From Pseudooceanicola spongiae (GTDB lineage: Bacteria > Pseudomonadota > Alphaproteobacteria > Rhodobacterales > Rhodobacteraceae), in NCBI RefSeq assembly GCF_014899185.1, contig NZ_CP045201.1, forward strand, positions 1,038,501 through 1,102,500: a stretch of DNA of 64,000 bases, given 5' to 3'. Below are positions 15,556 through 27,236 of the stretch, piece after piece; positions within the stretch are counted from its first letter, which is position 1; each line of letters begins with the position of its first letter. The notes below the pieces were generated by a model. It did not search any database and was not told where the DNA came from. It saw only the letters and a list, made by a program, of their open reading frames with translations. The translations under genes were made by a program, and so were the position numbers.

Positions 15556-18036
15556 ATGAGACGTGTTTTCCGATGGCTGCTCCGCATCGCGGGGGGCATG
15601 ATCATTCTCTCCGTTCTCACCGTTTCCGGGGTCTACTACCTCGCGTCCCGGTCCCTGCCCGACTATGACAAGACATTGAGCGTCAAGGGTATTTCCGCCC
15701 CCGTCGAGATCGTGCGCGACAATGCCAACGTGCCTCATATCTTCGGCAAGTCCGACGCGGACGTCTATTTCGGCTTGGGCTATGCCCATGCGCAGGATCG
15801 CCTCTGGCAGATGATCACCATGCGCCGCACCGTGCAGGGCCGCCTGTCAGAGGTCTTCGGCATGCGCACTCTGGCCATCGACAAGCTGATGCGCCGCTAT
15901 GACCTCTATGCCCTCGCCATCAAATCAGTCGCCGCACAGGATGCGCGCACCACGACCGCGCTGAACGCCTATGCTGCAGGCGTCAACGCGCGCCTGGACG
16001 AGATCAACCGTGACGCTCTGGGGCGCGGTGCGCCCGAGATGTTCCTGTTCAACGTCCCCGTAGCACCCTGGCAACCCGCTGATTCCATTGCCATCGGCAA
16101 GCTGATGGCGGTCCAGCTCTCGGGCAGTCTCTCGTCCGAGATTGAGCGGGCGCGTGTCTCTCTCGCCCTGCCGGATCGCAAGATGCTGGCCGATATCCTG
16201 CCCGACGTTCCGGGCAAGGGCATCGCCGAACTGCCCGATTACGCCAGCCTCGTGCCCGGCGAAGAGCTGAACCGCTTCGCGCAGTCCAGCGGCCCCGGCC
16301 TGCCCGATAGTCCGCTGAGCCCGTTTCCCGCACCGGGGCTTGAGGGTGCCTCGAACGCCTTTGCCGCCGCGCCCTCGCGCTCGGCCTCAGGGGGGACACT
16401 GCTGGCGAACGACCCGCACCTCGGCTTCACCGCCCCGACGATCTGGTACCTCGCGCGGCTTGAGCTGCAGCAGGGTGGCGTCATCGGCGGCACGATTCCC
16501 GGCATTCCCTCCGTGTTGACCGGGCGCTCGCATTTCCTCGGCTGGGGGCTGACCTCGTCCTACCTTGACGACCTCGACGTCTATATGGAGGAGATAAACC
16601 CCGAGAATACCGAGGAATACCGCACGCCTGACGGCTGGAAACGCTTCAAGACCCGCAAGTCGATCATCGAGATCAAGGACGAAGCCCCCGTCACCCTGAC
16701 CCTGCGCTGGACCGACAACGGCCCGGTGCTGCCCGGCAGCCATTACAACCTCGATACCGTCACGCCTCCGGGCTATGTCGCCTCGGTCAACTGGACCGCT
16801 CTGTCGGATCACGACACGACCCTGACCGCCGGGGTCGAGCTGATGTATGCCCGCAACGTCCAACAGGCGATCGAGGCGACGAAAGTTCAGATCGCGCCCT
16901 CGCAGAACCTGATGCTGGCCGATGCCGACACCATCGCCTTCAAGACCATCGGCGCCATGCCGGAACGCGACCCCGCTCACGACAGCCAGGGCCGCATGCC
17001 GAGCCTTGGATGGCGCGCCGAGAACCGCTGGAAAGGCATCCTGCCGAATGCCGACAACCCTGAGATCATCTCTCCCGAGAGCGGTATTCTGGGCAATACC
17101 AACAACAAGACGGTGGATCGCCCTTTCCCCTACCACGTCACCTTCGACTGGGGCGACACGCAGCGCATTCACCGCCTGCAACGGCTGATGCAATCGCGTC
17201 AGGTGCACACCCGCGACAGCTTCATCGAGGCGCAGCTCGACACCGTGTCTTTTACCGCGCGCACCCTGCTGCCGCTGATCGGCAAGGATCTGTGGTTCAC
17301 CGGCGAACCCGCCCCCAAGGGCACGCCGGAACGTCTGCGGCAGGATGCGCTGACCCTGCTGGCCGAATGGAACGGTGAGATGAACGAGCATATGCCCGAG
17401 CCGCTGATCTACGCCGCCTGGGTTGCTGCCCTGCAAGACCGTCTGATCCGCGATGAACTGGGCCCCGTGGCCGATGACTTCACCCATGTGCAGCCGGTGT
17501 TCATCGAACGGGTGTTCCGTGACGTCGATGGCGCCTCGCGCTGGTGCGACATCATCCAGTCGACCCCGGTCGAGACCTGCACAGATATCGCCCGCCAGAG
17601 CCTTGATGCTGCGCTGATCTGGATCTCCGAACGCTATGGCGACAACCTGGAATCGCTGCGTTGGGGCGATGTGCACCAGGCGGCGCAGGATCACCCGACG
17701 CTCGGCAATATCCCGATCCTGCGCTACTTCGTGAACATCCGCCAGAGCACCTCGGGCGGCGACAATACGCTGATGCGCGGCGCGACCAAAGGCACCGGCA
17801 GTGATCCCTATCTCAACGTGCACGGCGCGGGGTATCGCGGGGTCTATGACTTCGCCGATCCCGACAGTTCGGTCTTCATCACCTCGACAGGGCAATCCGG
17901 GCACCCGCTGTCACGCCACTATGACGACCTGGCGCAGCTGTGGCGGCGCGGTGAATATATCCCGATGTCGCTCGATACGGCGCTGGCACGGGCGGCGGCC
18001 GTGGGCATCACCCATCTCAACCCCGCCGCGCCCTAG
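15556..18036 (+). CDS. Penicillin acylase family protein (Ntn hydrolase)
   Basis: An 826-residue N-terminal-nucleophile amidohydrolase. A membrane-spanning or signal segment (IAGGMIILSVLTVSGVYYLA, about residues 11-30) sends it to the periplasm. The precursor is expected to cleave itself before Ser266 in EGASNAFA, giving alpha and beta subunits; the beta part contains LANDPHLGF and SGHPLSRHYDDLAQLWRRGEYIPM, as in penicillin G acylase and AHL acylases. True substrates could be N-acyl-homoserine lactones, beta-lactams or cell-wall amides; none can be chosen from sequence. Confidence 0.92.
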   Translation: MRRVFRWLLRIAGGMIILSVLTVSGVYYLASRSLPDYDKTLSVKGISAPVEIVRDNANVPHIFGKSDADVYFGLGYAHAQDRLWQMITMRRTVQGRLSEVFGMRTLAIDKLMRRYDLYALAIKSVAAQDARTTTALNAYAAGVNARLDEINRDALGRGAPEMFLFNVPVAPWQPADSIAIGKLMAVQLSGSLSSEIERARVSLALPDRKMLADILPDVPGKGIAELPDYASLVPGEELNRFAQSSGPGLPDSPLSPFPAPGLEGASNAFAAAPSRSASGGTLLANDPHLGFTAPTIWYLARLELQQGGVIGGTIPGIPSVLTGRSHFLGWGLTSSYLDDLDVYMEEINPENTEEYRTPDGWKRFKTRKSIIEIKDEAPVTLTLRWTDNGPVLPGSHYNLDTVTPPGYVASVNWTALSDHDTTLTAGVELMYARNVQQAIEATKVQIAPSQNLMLADADTIAFKTIGAMPERDPAHDSQGRMPSLGWRAENRWKGILPNADNPEIISPESGILGNTNNKTVDRPFPYHVTFDWGDTQRIHRLQRLMQSRQVHTRDSFIEAQLDTVSFTARTLLPLIGKDLWFTGEPAPKGTPERLRQDALTLLAEWNGEMNEHMPEPLIYAAWVAALQDRLIRDELGPVADDFTHVQPVFIERVFRDVDGASRWCDIIQSTPVETCTDIARQSLDAALIWISERYGDNLESLRWGDVHQAAQDHPTLGNIPILRYFVNIRQSTSGGDNTLMRGATKGTGSDPYLNVHGAGYRGVYDFADPDSSVFITSTGQSGHPLSRHYDDLAQLWRRGEYIPMSLDTALARAAAVGITHLNPAAP

Positions 18037-18119
18037 CCGTTTGCCTCTGGCGCAGACGCGCTAGATGCTAGGACCAGACCTAAATCTTAGGCCAGACACG
18101 GAATCTACAGGAGCACGCC

Positions 18120-19067
18120 ATGAAATCTCTTCCCTTAGGCAAAACCGGCCTGATGACCTCTCCCATCGTGTTCGGCGGCAACGTCTTCGGCTGGACGGCG
18201 GACGAGCCGCTCAGCTATCGCCTGCTCGATCAGATGGTTGAGGCCGGACTGAACACCATCGACACCGCCGATGTCTATTCCCGCTGGGCCGACGGCAATT
18301 CGGGTGGCGAGAGCGAGACGGTCATCGGCAACTGGCTGGCGGCCAATCCCGGCAAGCGCGACAGCGTCGTGCTGATCACCAAGGTCGGCTCGGACATGGG
18401 GGGCGAGGGCGAAAAGGGCCTCAAGGCCGCCTGGATCGAAAAGGCGGTTGAGAACTCGCTGTCGCGCCTCAAGACCGATGTGATCGACCTCTACCTCTCG
18501 CACTGGCCCGATGAAGACACCTCGGACGAGGAAACCCTGACCGCCTTTGACGCGCTGCTGAAGGCCGGCAAGGTCCGTGCCATTGGCACCTCGAACCGCG
18601 ACCGCGCGCAGATGGAGCGTGCCGCCAAAGCCGCCGCCGATGCGGGCCTGCCCCGCTATGACGTGCTGCAGCCCGAATACAACCTCCACGCCCGAGGCAC
18701 GTTCGAGGGGCCGCTGGCCGACTACTGCATCGACAACGACATCGGCGTGATCACCTATTTCTCGCTCGCGTCGGGCTTTCTGTCGGGCAAGTACCGCAGC
18801 CAGGATGATGTCAGCGGCGAACGTGCCCGCATGGTCGGCAAATACCTCGACGACCGGGGCATGCGAATCCTCGCCGCACTGGACGCAATCGCGGCCGACA
18901 CGGGCGCGACACAGGCCGAGATCGCCCTCGCCTGGCTGCGCCAGAAACCCGGTGTCACGGCTCCGATTGCCTCGGCGACGAAACCCGCCCAGCTCGACAG
19001 CCTGATCAAGGCCGCGACGCTGGATCTGTCGGACGAGGCGATGGCGGCGCTCGACGCGACGCTCTGA
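18120..19067 (+). CDS. Aldo/keto reductase
   Basis: A 315-residue (beta/alpha)8 NADPH oxidoreductase. The opening LGKTGLMTSPIVFGGNVFGW, the catalytic DTADVYSRW with its tyrosine, DLYLSHWPDE with the histidine, and a C-terminal GVTAPIASATKPAQLDSL cofactor region are intact. It resembles the general-stress YhdN/IolS group. ATG 18120 has ACAGGAG upstream. It precedes trkA by about 120 bases on the same strand, but no functional link to potassium uptake is evident. The substrate is unknown. Confidence 0.92.
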   Translation: MKSLPLGKTGLMTSPIVFGGNVFGWTADEPLSYRLLDQMVEAGLNTIDTADVYSRWADGNSGGESETVIGNWLAANPGKRDSVVLITKVGSDMGGEGEKGLKAAWIEKAVENSLSRLKTDVIDLYLSHWPDEDTSDEETLTAFDALLKAGKVRAIGTSNRDRAQMERAAKAAADAGLPRYDVLQPEYNLHARGTFEGPLADYCIDNDIGVITYFSLASGFLSGKYRSQDDVSGERARMVGKYLDDRGMRILAALDAIAADTGATQAEIALAWLRQKPGVTAPIASATKPAQLDSLIKAATLDLSDEAMAALDATL

Positions 19068-19188
19068 GCCCGCACAGGGGCGAAAAAGCCACCCTTTCTG
19101 CGTGGCAGCGAGGGGTATGGGGAATTGAATTGACCCCCATGCCCCTCTCTGCCATTCAGGTCTTCCAGAGGCAGCAGGACATGCAGAC

Positions 19189-20565
19189 ATGAAGGTCATC
19201 ATCTGCGGAGCCGGACAAGTGGGCTGGCAGATTGCCCGCCATCTTTCGGGCGAAAACAACGATGTTACCGTTGTGGACAACAATCCCGACCTGGTCCGCC
19301 GCGCAACAGATACGCTCGACGTGCAGGGCATTGCAGGCTTTGCCTCCTATCCCGATATTCTTGAGCGCGCCGGCGCGCGCGACGCCGATATGATCATCGC
19401 CGCGACCTTCTCGGACGAGGTAAATATGGTGATCTGTCAGGTCGCGCATTCGGTGTTTTCGGTGCCGCGCAAGATCGCCCGGCTGCGCGCGCGCTCCTAC
19501 CTCGATGCGATCTATTCCGACCTCTACCGCCGCGATCACATGCCCATCGACGTCGTGATCTCGCCCGAGCTTGAGGTGGCCGAGGCCGCTTTGCAACGTC
19601 TTGCCGCGCCCGCCGCCTTTGACGTGGAGCAGTTCCTTGACGGCAAGGCGCAACTGCTGGGCATCACGATTGACGACGATTGCCCTGTGGTCAACACGCC
19701 GCTGCGCCAGCTGACGGACCTGTTTTCGACCCTGCGCGCGGTCGTTGTCGGCATCCGCCGCGAAGGCCGCCTGTTTGCCCCCGATCCCAACGACCAGATC
19801 TTTCCACAGGACGAATGCTATGTCTGCGCCCATACCGATGACATCTCGCGCACGCTTGAGGTCTTCGGCAAGACCAACCGCCAGCAGGAACGCGTTGTCA
19901 TCGTCGGTGGCGGCAATGTCGGCCTGACCGTCGCCAAGGCGCTTGAGGAAAAGGGCCGCCGCATCCGCGCCAAGGTGATCGAGAAGAACCGCAAATGTGC
20001 CGAACTCGCCGCTGACGCGCTGGAACGCACGATCGTGCTGAACGGCGACGGCCTTGATTCCGCGCTGCTGGCCGAGGCCGGGATTGGTCGCGCCGATGCC
20101 ATCCTTTGCGTCACCGACGATGACAAGACCAACATGCTGACCGCCGTGCGCGCCAAATCCCTTGGCTGTCCGATGGCGATTGCCCTGATCAACGATCCCA
20201 CGCTGGTGCCCCTGCTCGGCCCGCTCGGGATCGACGCCTATATCAACCCGCGTTCGACCACCGTGTCCTCGATCCTGCGCCACATCCGCCATGGCCGTGT
20301 GCGCGGCGTCTATTCCATCGGCGACGCCGAGGCCGAGGTGATCGAGGCCGAAGTCCTGTCGACCTCGCCGATGACCGGCAAGATGATCCGCGACATCGCC
20401 TTCCCCGAAGGTGTGCTGGTCGGCGCCGTGATGAAGGACGGCAACGTGATCAGGCCAAGCGCGGATATGGTGATCGACGAAGGCGACACCATCGTGATCT
20501 TCGCCCTCGCCAACGACGTGCCAGAGGTGGAGCGGCTGCTGCAAGTCTCCATCGACTACTTCTAG
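19189..20565 (+). CDS. trkA: Trk system potassium uptake protein TrkA
   Basis: A 458-residue peripheral membrane protein that gates the TrkH potassium channel by binding NAD(H) or nucleotides. It has two RCK units: Rossmann motifs IICGAGQVGWQIARHL at the start and VIVGGGNVGLTVAKAL near residue 236, each followed by a RCK-C domain. The end, DEGDTIVIFALANDVPEVERLL, is typical. The stop is 17 bases before the trkH start, so the two form an operon. In related genomes, as far as I recall, ntrYX precede trkA; here an aldo/keto reductase does. Confidence 0.95.
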   Translation: MKVIICGAGQVGWQIARHLSGENNDVTVVDNNPDLVRRATDTLDVQGIAGFASYPDILERAGARDADMIIAATFSDEVNMVICQVAHSVFSVPRKIARLRARSYLDAIYSDLYRRDHMPIDVVISPELEVAEAALQRLAAPAAFDVEQFLDGKAQLLGITIDDDCPVVNTPLRQLTDLFSTLRAVVVGIRREGRLFAPDPNDQIFPQDECYVCAHTDDISRTLEVFGKTNRQQERVVIVGGGNVGLTVAKALEEKGRRIRAKVIEKNRKCAELAADALERTIVLNGDGLDSALLAEAGIGRADAILCVTDDDKTNMLTAVRAKSLGCPMAIALINDPTLVPLLGPLGIDAYINPRSTTVSSILRHIRHGRVRGVYSIGDAEAEVIEAEVLSTSPMTGKMIRDIAFPEGVLVGAVMKDGNVIRPSADMVIDEGDTIVIFALANDVPEVERLLQVSIDYF

Positions 20566-20582
20566 GGCCCGGCTCGCAGCAT

Positions 20583-22115
20583 ATGCGCAAGCCAATCCAT
20601 AACACGATCGAAGGGTTGCCGCTGTTTCTGGTGCTCTTCGTCTTCCTGTCGGTGTCGATGCTGCTGCCCGCCGCCGTGGCTCTGGTGCAGGAGGAATTCC
20701 TGACCGCGCGCAACTTCTTTTATACCTCGCTGCTGGGCACCTCCGGGGCGGTTCTGGTGGCTGTGGCGCGCGGCAATCGCCCCTTCCTGATCACCGGGCG
20801 CACCGACCTCTATGCGCTGCTGTCGCTGTTTGCGGCCTTCCTGCTGCTGCCGGTCCTGCTGGCCCTGCCGTTCTGGGAAAGCCTCAAGGACACCCGCTTC
20901 GTCAATGCCTACGCCGAGATGGTCTCCTGTTTCACCACCACCGGCATGACCTTTTTCGACGATCCCCGTCGCCTCACGGCCCCGCTGCACCTCTGGCGCG
21001 CTCAGGTCGGCTGGATGGGCGGTTTCCTGATCTGGGTGGCGGCCGCCGCCGTCATGGCCCCCCTCTCGCTCGGCGGGTTCGAGGTGACGGCAGCCGGGCG
21101 CGAACAGGGCGACACCCGCATCGACCGGTTTCAGCGCGCGGGCGTCATCCGCCGCATGGTGCGCGGCAGCGTCCACCTCGGGCCGATCTACGTCGGGCTG
21201 ACCGGCACGCTCTGGGTCGCGCTGCTGATCGCGGGCGACAAGCCGCTGGTGGCGCTGACCCATGCGATGTCGACGCTCTCCACCTCCGGGATCTCGCCGA
21301 TTGGTGGCACGCAGAACGCCGCCTCGGGCGTCTCGGGCGAAATCGCCATTGCCCTGTTCATGCTCTTCGCCCTGTCGCGGGTCGCATTTTCGTCCGACAC
21401 CGTCACTTCGCGCATCGGCTTGCACCGCGATCCTGAATTCCGCATGGGCCTCGCCATCGTCATCGCCGTGCCGCTGCTGCTGTTCCTGCGCCACTGGATC
21501 GCCGCTTTTGACGTCGACTCGGGCGAGGATATCTGGCTCGGCTTCGGCGCGCTCTGGGGCAGCATGTTCACCGTACTGTCGTTCCTGACGACGACCGGCT
21601 GGGAAAGCACCCACTGGGACACCGCGCAGGCCTGGTCGGGCCTGTCGACCCCCGGCATGATCCTCATGGGCCTCGCGATGATCGGCGGCGGCGTCGCCAC
21701 CACGGCGGGCGGCGTCAAGCTGCTGCGCGTCTACGCGCTATACCTCAACGGCAAGCAGGAGCTTGAGCGTCTGGTCCATCCCTCCTCGGTCAGCGGCACC
21801 GGCATCGCCGGGCGTCGCATCCGCCGCCACGGGGCGTTCCACGCCTGGGTCTTCTTCATGCTCTTCGCGCTCAGCCTCTCGGCTTCCATGGCGCTGCTGG
21901 CCCTGTTCGGCATCAACTTCGAGCAGGCCACGGTGCTGGCCGTCGCGGCGCTCTCGAACACCGGCCCCGTCACGATCCATGGCGGAGCCGAGCCGATTGC
22001 CACCGCTTTTCTGCCCGCCGGCGCCAAGATGGTGCTCAGCGGCATCATGATTCTGGGCCGCCTGGAGCTGCTGGCGATCATCGCCCTGTTCAACCCCGAT
22101 CTGTGGCGCGATTGA
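20583..22115 (+). CDS. trkH: Trk system potassium uptake protein TrkH
   Basis: A 510-residue inner-membrane potassium translocating subunit with about ten to twelve membrane segments. The four selectivity-filter repeats are visible as TTTGMTFF, STLSTSGISPIGG, TTTGWESTHWD and a last SNTGPVTIHGG. It partners TrkA encoded directly upstream. The length is slightly above the E. coli protein. About 128 bases separate it from hfq and contain a candidate promoter, so hfq may be partly independent. Confidence 0.95.
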   Translation: MRKPIHNTIEGLPLFLVLFVFLSVSMLLPAAVALVQEEFLTARNFFYTSLLGTSGAVLVAVARGNRPFLITGRTDLYALLSLFAAFLLLPVLLALPFWESLKDTRFVNAYAEMVSCFTTTGMTFFDDPRRLTAPLHLWRAQVGWMGGFLIWVAAAAVMAPLSLGGFEVTAAGREQGDTRIDRFQRAGVIRRMVRGSVHLGPIYVGLTGTLWVALLIAGDKPLVALTHAMSTLSTSGISPIGGTQNAASGVSGEIAIALFMLFALSRVAFSSDTVTSRIGLHRDPEFRMGLAIVIAVPLLLFLRHWIAAFDVDSGEDIWLGFGALWGSMFTVLSFLTTTGWESTHWDTAQAWSGLSTPGMILMGLAMIGGGVATTAGGVKLLRVYALYLNGKQELERLVHPSSVSGTGIAGRRIRRHGAFHAWVFFMLFALSLSASMALLALFGINFEQATVLAVAALSNTGPVTIHGGAEPIATAFLPAGAKMVLSGIMILGRLELLAIIALFNPDLWRD

Positions 22116-22155
22116 CGAAAAGCGACCCAAGGGTCAACATTGCGGTTTAGGGGGG

Positions 22156-22184
22156 TTTAAACTTGCCCGCCGGCACTCCATAAT
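22156..22184 (+). promoter_or_regulatory. Candidate sigma-70-like promoter for hfq-hflX
   Basis: TTTAAA (22156-22161) and CATAAT (22179-22184) are 17 bases apart, 60 bases before the hfq ATG. The -10 box matches 5 of 6 consensus bases and the -35 box 4 of 6. Confidence 0.4.
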
Positions 22185-22243
22185 CATGAAAAGATCTGAA
22201 AAGCCGCCACCGGCAATTAACAAGAAAAAAAGGCTTAGCGAGA

Positions 22244-22479
22244 ATGGCTTCCGACAGACAGAACCTCCAGGATGCTTTCCTGAATCACGTCCGCAAAACC
22301 AAGGTTCCGGTCACCATCTTCCTGATTAACGGCGTCAAGCTGCAGGGTGTGATCACCTGGTTCGACAATTTCTGTGTGCTGCTGCGCCGCGACGGCCAGG
22401 CACAGCTGGTTTACAAGCACGCAATTTCCACGATCATGCCGTCGCAGCCGATCTCTCTCTATGAAGGCGAAGACAACAA

Positions 22480-22483
<4 letters not shown>
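22244..22483 (+). CDS. hfq: RNA chaperone Hfq
   Basis: A 79-residue hexameric Sm-like RNA chaperone that pairs small RNAs with mRNAs. It has [30 protein letters not shown] (Sm1) and the Sm2 signature [12 protein letters not shown]. The C-terminal tail is very short, as is usual in alphaproteobacteria. The stop codon overlaps the TTG start of hflX (TTGA), so the two are translationally coupled. A candidate promoter lies upstream. Its presence agrees with the candidate small RNA near 4.2 kb, but no direct link is shown. Confidence 0.98.
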
Positions 22484-23754
<1,271 letters not shown>

Positions 23755-23769
23755 CACGAGTCCTCTATT

Positions 23770-23894
23770 GGTTTCCCTGTCTTGAAATATCCCCGCCGGA
23801 GGCCTGGTCCGGCAGAGCCGGACCAGATCTTGCCTGGGTCGCAAATGGCGCGATGCGCCATCGCTTCGCGGAGGATATTTGCAACAGGGAAACC
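23770..23894. repeat. 125-bp multi-helix inverted-repeat element with GCCTCCGGCGG copy 3
   Basis: The outer arms GGTTTCCCTGT...AATATCC (23770-23792) and GGATATT...ACAGGGAAACC (23873-23894) are complementary over 11 plus 7 bp with a small internal mismatch. Inside are a 10-bp hairpin CTGGTCCGGC/GCCGGACCAG (23804-23826, 3-base loop) and a 7-bp hairpin ATGGCGC/GCGCCAT (23845-23861). The GCCTCCGGCGGGGATATTT motif lies at the left edge, inverted. It fills the gap between the convergent hflX and holC genes. Confidence 0.75.
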
Positions 23895-23907
23895 GAAAAG
23901 GAAGGTC

Positions 23908-24372
23908 TCAGCGGGCAGAACTCTCCGCCTTTTTTTCCCATCGCCCCGAATCCTCGGACCAATAGACGGCGGCGCAGCCAGCGCCGGTGAGTGTTTTCCA
24001 CTGGTTGCGGGCATGGGCCACGGCCTCGGGGTCGGTGCCGTCGAAGAGGATGCAGGTGCGTTTTGCCGCCGTGACCTCTTCTGCGCTCAGGGCGGCGCCG
24101 TCGATGCTCATCACGCAGTCGGGATCATTTGCCGCCACGCCGAGGGTCAGCAGGATCGGCTGCAGCTCGGGGTGCGGGTCCTTGTCCTGGCCGTGGGGCA
24201 GAAAATCCTCGTCCCGCCCGAGCCACAGTTTCTGATCCAGCCAGTCGAGCCGGTCAGCATCCTGACCGCGCACCGCGACGCGCCAGCCCGCACCAATGGC
24301 GCGGGGCAGCAGGCTTTGCAGGGCCGTGTCCACCGAGGAAAACGTCAGGTGGTAGAAATAGACCTCGCCCAT
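23908..24372 (-). CDS. holC: DNA polymerase III chi subunit
   Basis: A 154-residue clamp-loader accessory protein that connects the polymerase III holoenzyme with single-strand-binding protein. It has VYFYHLTFSSVDTALQSLLPRAIGAGWRVAVR, the conserved LDQKLWLGRDEDFLPHG and LFDGTDPEAVAHARNQWK. Its start lies 16 bases after the pepA stop on the same strand, giving the pepA-holC operon common in proteobacteria. Length is normal. Confidence 0.93.
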   Translation of the reverse strand: MGEVYFYHLTFSSVDTALQSLLPRAIGAGWRVAVRGQDADRLDWLDQKLWLGRDEDFLPHGQDKDPHPELQPILLTLGVAANDPDCVMSIDGAALSAEEVTAAKRTCILFDGTDPEAVAHARNQWKTLTGAGCAAVYWSEDSGRWEKKAESSAR

Positions 24373-24388
24373 GGCGGCCGCCCTCCGC

Positions 24389-25858
<1,470 letters not shown>

Positions 25859-26084
25859 TCCTCGAAATCAGAAATTGCGCGCTTGGCGAGGCCTGCGGAC
25901 AGGCCGGCCCCGCGCTGTTTGAGCGGGAGGCTACCGCCTTGGCCAGCCATTGACCAGATTGCAGTTTTCCCGCCCCGCCAAACCCGCTAGAGTGACCTGC
26001 ACCGCCTGCCAGAGTGCAGGACGCACCGTGCCATGGGCCAGCCCCCTGCGCCGGATAAAACATAACTGCACTCGGGGGATATGC

Positions 26085-27236
26085 GTGCCACGATTCGACA
26101 GATACCTGCTGTCGCAACTGATGACGCTGTTCGCCTTCTTTGCGCTCGTCCTTGTTGCGATCTACTGGATCAACAGCGCCGTGCGTCTGTTCGACCAGCT
26201 GATATCGGACAATCAGTCGAGCTGGGTGTTTCTCGAATATACCGCGCTGACCCTGCCCAACGTCATCCGCAACACGCTGCCGATGTCGGTCTTTGCCGCT
26301 GCCGTCTATGTGACCAACCGTCTGTCGGGCGACAGTGAGCTGGTGGTCATGCAGGCCACCGGGTTTTCGCCCTGGCGGCTGGCGCGTCCGGCGCTGATCT
26401 TCGGGCTGATCACGACGATGATGATGATGGTGATGACAAACTACCTCGTGCCCGCCAGCCAGCAGCAGATCCAGCGCCGCAACCACGAGATCGCGCAGAA
26501 CGTCACCGCCCGCCTGCTGAGCGAGGGCAGTTTTCTGCATCCCTCGGCCGGTGTCACCTTCTATATCCGCGCCATCGACGAAGACGGCACGCTGCACGAC
26601 GTCTTCCTGTCCGACCGCCGCACCCCGCTGGAGCCGCAGACCTATACCGCCGCGCGCGCCTATATCATCAACGCCAACGATGATCCCGACGGCGTGCCCG
26701 AGCCGAAGATGGTCATGGTCGATGGTCTGGCGCAGGACTTCCACAGTGAAACCGGCAAGCTCTTCACCACGCATTTTCAGGATTTCTCCTATGATATCGG
26801 CGGGCTGGTGAACGCCTCGGATTACCTCGGCGTCTCGCTGCGCACTGCCCCCACCTGGCAGATGATGACCCAGCCCGAGGCGATTTCCAAAGTGACCGGC
26901 GACCAGATCGGACGAATCGTGCAGGAAGCCCATGGTCGCGTCACCCAGTCCCTGCTCTGCATCGTCGCCGCGCTGATCGGCTTTTCGGCGCTGCAGATCG
27001 GCGGGTTCAGCCGCTTCGGGGTCTGGAAGCAGATCATCTTCGCAATCCTGCTGCTGGTCATCGTCAAATTTGCCGAAGGTGTGGTGACGGGCCCTGTGCG
27101 CAAGAATGCCGTGCTCTGGCCGCTGCTCTATCTGCCGGTCGTCCTCGGTCTGGTCATGTCGGTGCTGCTGCTGTGGTGGGCCGCGCGTCCCCGCCGCCCC
27201 CGACGCCGCGCCCGCATGGCCGAGGTTGCCGCATGA
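26085..27236 (+). CDS. lptF: LPS export ABC transporter permease LptF
   Basis: A 383-residue inner-membrane permease of the LptB2FG transporter that extracts lipopolysaccharide for export. It has three membrane segments on each side of a periplasmic beta-jellyroll domain; FDRYLLSQLMTLFAFFALVLVAIYW opens the protein. GTG 26085 is chosen because GGGGGA lies about 6 bases upstream and the first helix then begins near residue 8; the frame is open to 25950 with no homology. It overlaps lptG by four bases (ATGA) and starts the envelope-assembly operon. Confidence 0.93.
   Translation: MPRFDRYLLSQLMTLFAFFALVLVAIYWINSAVRLFDQLISDNQSSWVFLEYTALTLPNVIRNTLPMSVFAAAVYVTNRLSGDSELVVMQATGFSPWRLARPALIFGLITTMMMMVMTNYLVPASQQQIQRRNHEIAQNVTARLLSEGSFLHPSAGVTFYIRAIDEDGTLHDVFLSDRRTPLEPQTYTAARAYIINANDDPDGVPEPKMVMVDGLAQDFHSETGKLFTTHFQDFSYDIGGLVNASDYLGVSLRTAPTWQMMTQPEAISKVTGDQIGRIVQEAHGRVTQSLLCIVAALIGFSALQIGGFSRFGVWKQIIFAILLLVIVKFAEGVVTGPVRKNAVLWPLLYLPVVLGLVMSVLLLWWAARPRRPRRRARMAEVAA

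Noticed and set aside
16387..17904. 505-residue minus-strand frame
   Set aside because: It is antisense to the penicillin-acylase-family gene and lacks recognisable motifs.
19156..20595. 479-residue minus-strand frame
   Set aside because: It is antisense to trkA over its whole length.
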